Below are positions 5,064 through 6,162 of a stretch of 6,162 bases of DNA, piece by piece. Position numbers and translations under genes: made by a program. The stretch is from Verrucomicrobiota bacterium (GTDB lineage Bacteria; Verrucomicrobiota; Kiritimatiellia; CAIQIC01; Lenti-01): NCBI GenBank assembly GCA_003451935.1, contig DMJA01000258.1:1-6162 (forward strand), in the 5' to 3' direction. How positions within the stretch are numbered: position 1 is the stretch's first letter; every line of letters starts with the position of its first letter. The notes beneath the pieces were generated by a model that saw only the letters and a program-made list of their open reading frames with translations, was not told the origin of the DNA and ran no database searches.

Positions 5064-5585
5064 TCAGGTTTCGCGCTCGCCGCGGGCCACGATGACCTTG
5101 CCCGTGCGGACCAGCTCGATGATCTTGAACTTGCGCAGCAGGTTCACCATCGCGTCGATTTTCTCGGAACTTCCGGTGGCCTCCAGCACGATGGACTTGT
5201 CGGCCAGGTCCACGGTCTTGGCGCGGAAGTGGTCGGCGATCTGCAGCACTTCGCCGCGACGCGCGCTGTCCACGGCCACCTTGACGAGCGCCAGTTCGCG
5301 CGCGACCACTTCTTCGTCGGTGTGTTCGCGGCAGGCGAGCACGTCCACCAGCTTGGAGCACTGCATGATGATCTGCTCCAGGCCGTTCTTGTCGCCCTTG
5401 GCCGTGATGGTCATGCGCGAGAAATCGCCCGTGGCGCCGGGCGACACCACGAGGCTTTCGATGTTGAAGCCGCGGCGCGAGAAGGTCTGCGCGATGCGCG
5501 CGAGGGCCCCGGGGCGGTTGGCCACGTAGATGCTCAGGTTATGGGTTGCCGGTTCCTTGTCCATGTTCGTCTCCCTTCCGCTCAT
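5064..5585 (-). CDS. ilvN: Acetolactate synthase small (regulatory) subunit
   Basis: This 173-residue protein is the regulatory partner of acetohydroxyacid synthase, the first common enzyme of valine, leucine and isoleucine synthesis. It binds the large subunit and confers activation and valine feedback inhibition. An N-terminal ACT domain is clear: HNLSIYVANRPGALARIAQT followed by FSRRGFNIESLVV (residues 15-47). The second half (residues about 95-170, including KTVDLADKSIVLEATGSSEK and VRTGKVIVARG) is the conserved C-terminal domain that contacts IlvB. The start at 5585 overlaps the ilvB stop as ATGA, implying translational coupling. Met8 (5564) is an alternative start closer to the usual N-terminus. 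Length is normal for the long IlvN/IlvH type. Confidence 0.96.
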   Translation of the reverse strand: MSGRETNMDKEPATHNLSIYVANRPGALARIAQTFSRRGFNIESLVVSPGATGDFSRMTITAKGDKNGLEQIIMQCSKLVDVLACREHTDEEVVARELALVKVAVDSARRGEVLQIADHFRAKTVDLADKSIVLEATGSSEKIDAMVNLLRKFKIIELVRTGKVIVARGERET

Positions 5586-6162
5586 GCTTGTTTCCGGCCG
5601 GCCTTGGCCGCACCACCGGTCCGGCCGGCCGGGCGTCCGCGCTTGCGGCGCGGATGCTCCAGCACGGTTTCCGCCAGCGTCTTGCCGGGCGGCACCATGG
5701 GATACACCTCCTCATGGTGCACGACCTCGACGTTCACCAGGACCGGGCCGGGATGCGCGAGCGCCTTCTTCAGCACCTTCTGGATGTCCGCCGCGCGCTT
5801 GAGGTTCAGGCCGAGGATGCCGTAGGCCTTCGCCAGCTCCACGAAGTCCGGGTTGCCCTCGAGATCCACGCCGCTGTAGCGCTCGTCGTAGAACATCTCC
5901 TGCCACTGGCGCACCATCCCCAGGTACGAGTTGTTGAGGATGATGATCTTGATGGGCAGCTTCTCGATCACGCCGGTGGTCAGCTCCTGGATGCACAACT
6001 GGATGGAGCCGTCACCGGCGATGTCCACGACCAGCTCGCCCGGCCGGCCCACCTGGGCGCCCAGCGCCGCCGGGTGGCCGTAGCCCATGGTCCCCAGCCC
6101 GCCGGAGCTGCACCAGCGCCGCGGCTCATCGAGCTTGTAGTACTGCGCCGCCCACATCTGGT
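5582..6162 (-). CDS. ilvB: Acetolactate synthase large (catalytic) subunit, C-terminal third
   Basis: The 5' part of the gene lies beyond the window. The visible 192 residues form the thiamine-diphosphate binding domain of acetohydroxyacid synthase, which condenses two pyruvates, or pyruvate with 2-ketobutyrate. Counting from the first full codon, they begin QMWAAQYY. SSGGLGTMGYGHPAALGAQ follows (18-36). The ThDP/Mg motif runs from GDGS (49-52) to LNNSYLGMVRQWQ (75-87). The family ending EEVYPMVPPGKTLAETVL is intact. After it comes an unusual basic Arg/Lys/Gly/Ala tail of about 24 residues (HPRRKRGRPAGRTGG...) with an AT-hook-like RGRP core, absent from typical IlvB. It overlaps ilvN by 4 bp in the usual ilvB-ilvN order. 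The call as IlvB rather than another ThDP enzyme is secured by the adjacent ilvN. Confidence 0.96.
   Translation of the reverse strand, partial: QMWAAQYYKLDEPRRWCSSGGLGTMGYGHPAALGAQVGRPGELVVDIAGDGSIQLCIQELTTGVIEKLPIKIIILNNSYLGMVRQWQEMFYDERYSGVDLEGNPDFVELAKAYGILGLNLKRAADIQKVLKKALAHPGPVLVNVEVVHHEEVYPMVPPGKTLAETVLEHPRRKRGRPAGRTGGAAKAGRKQA

Noticed and set aside
5034..5825. 263-codon plus-strand reading frame opposite ilvN and ilvB
   Set aside because: It is antisense to two clearly recognised genes and shows no motif of its own.

Overview
The window is high-GC bacterial DNA. It carries housekeeping genes separated by short, hairpin-rich interspersed repeats. The repeat strings (the hairpin mosaic at 1726-1841, the 9-bp AATCCTGT-type array at 1851-1877, the inverted hairpin pair at 4477-4549) resemble intergenic repeats I recall from Verrucomicrobiota, Kiritimatiellota and other PVC-type genomes. 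That assignment is an impression from memory, not a search result. Shine-Dalgarno sequences are weak or absent before most starts.

Left part (1-1882), a disturbed locus. Positions 1-64 hold the last codons of a gene whose C-terminus looks like an RluA-family pseudouridine synthase. A complete Fic-family AMP-transferase gene follows (189-1235). After it comes a second, slightly different copy of the RluA-like C-terminus (1304-1417). Its stop codon overlaps the start of a cobalamin-binding radical SAM gene, which breaks off after about 98 codons into hairpin repeats. The fic gene is therefore bracketed by two copies of the same gene end. Inside those lie two arrays of TGGAT cores with identical 10/12-bp spacing, exactly 1100 bp apart. 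I read this as insertion of a fic-bearing segment between an rluA-like gene and a radical SAM gene that were once translationally coupled, followed or accompanied by decay of the radical SAM gene.

Middle part (1883-4563). An intact PflX-type radical SAM protein (1883-2821) is followed, only 4 nt away and on the opposite strand, by a tRNA-Arg(UCU) gene with an encoded CCA end and a good sigma70-type promoter. A DUF2851 protein (2982-4451) runs divergently from the tRNA. An inverted pair of GC hairpins (REPIN-like) fills the gap after it.

Right part (4564-6162). A small hotdog-fold acyl-CoA thioesterase (4564-5010) converges on the minus-strand ilvB-ilvN operon for branched-chain amino acid synthesis. 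ilvB is cut by the window edge and overlaps ilvN by ATGA. A perfect 14-bp hairpin sits between the convergent genes and contains the last codons and stop of the thioesterase.

I see no CRISPR array, rRNA, transposase or integrase. The most unusual feature is the fic insertion structure. No complete new multi-gene system is evident.
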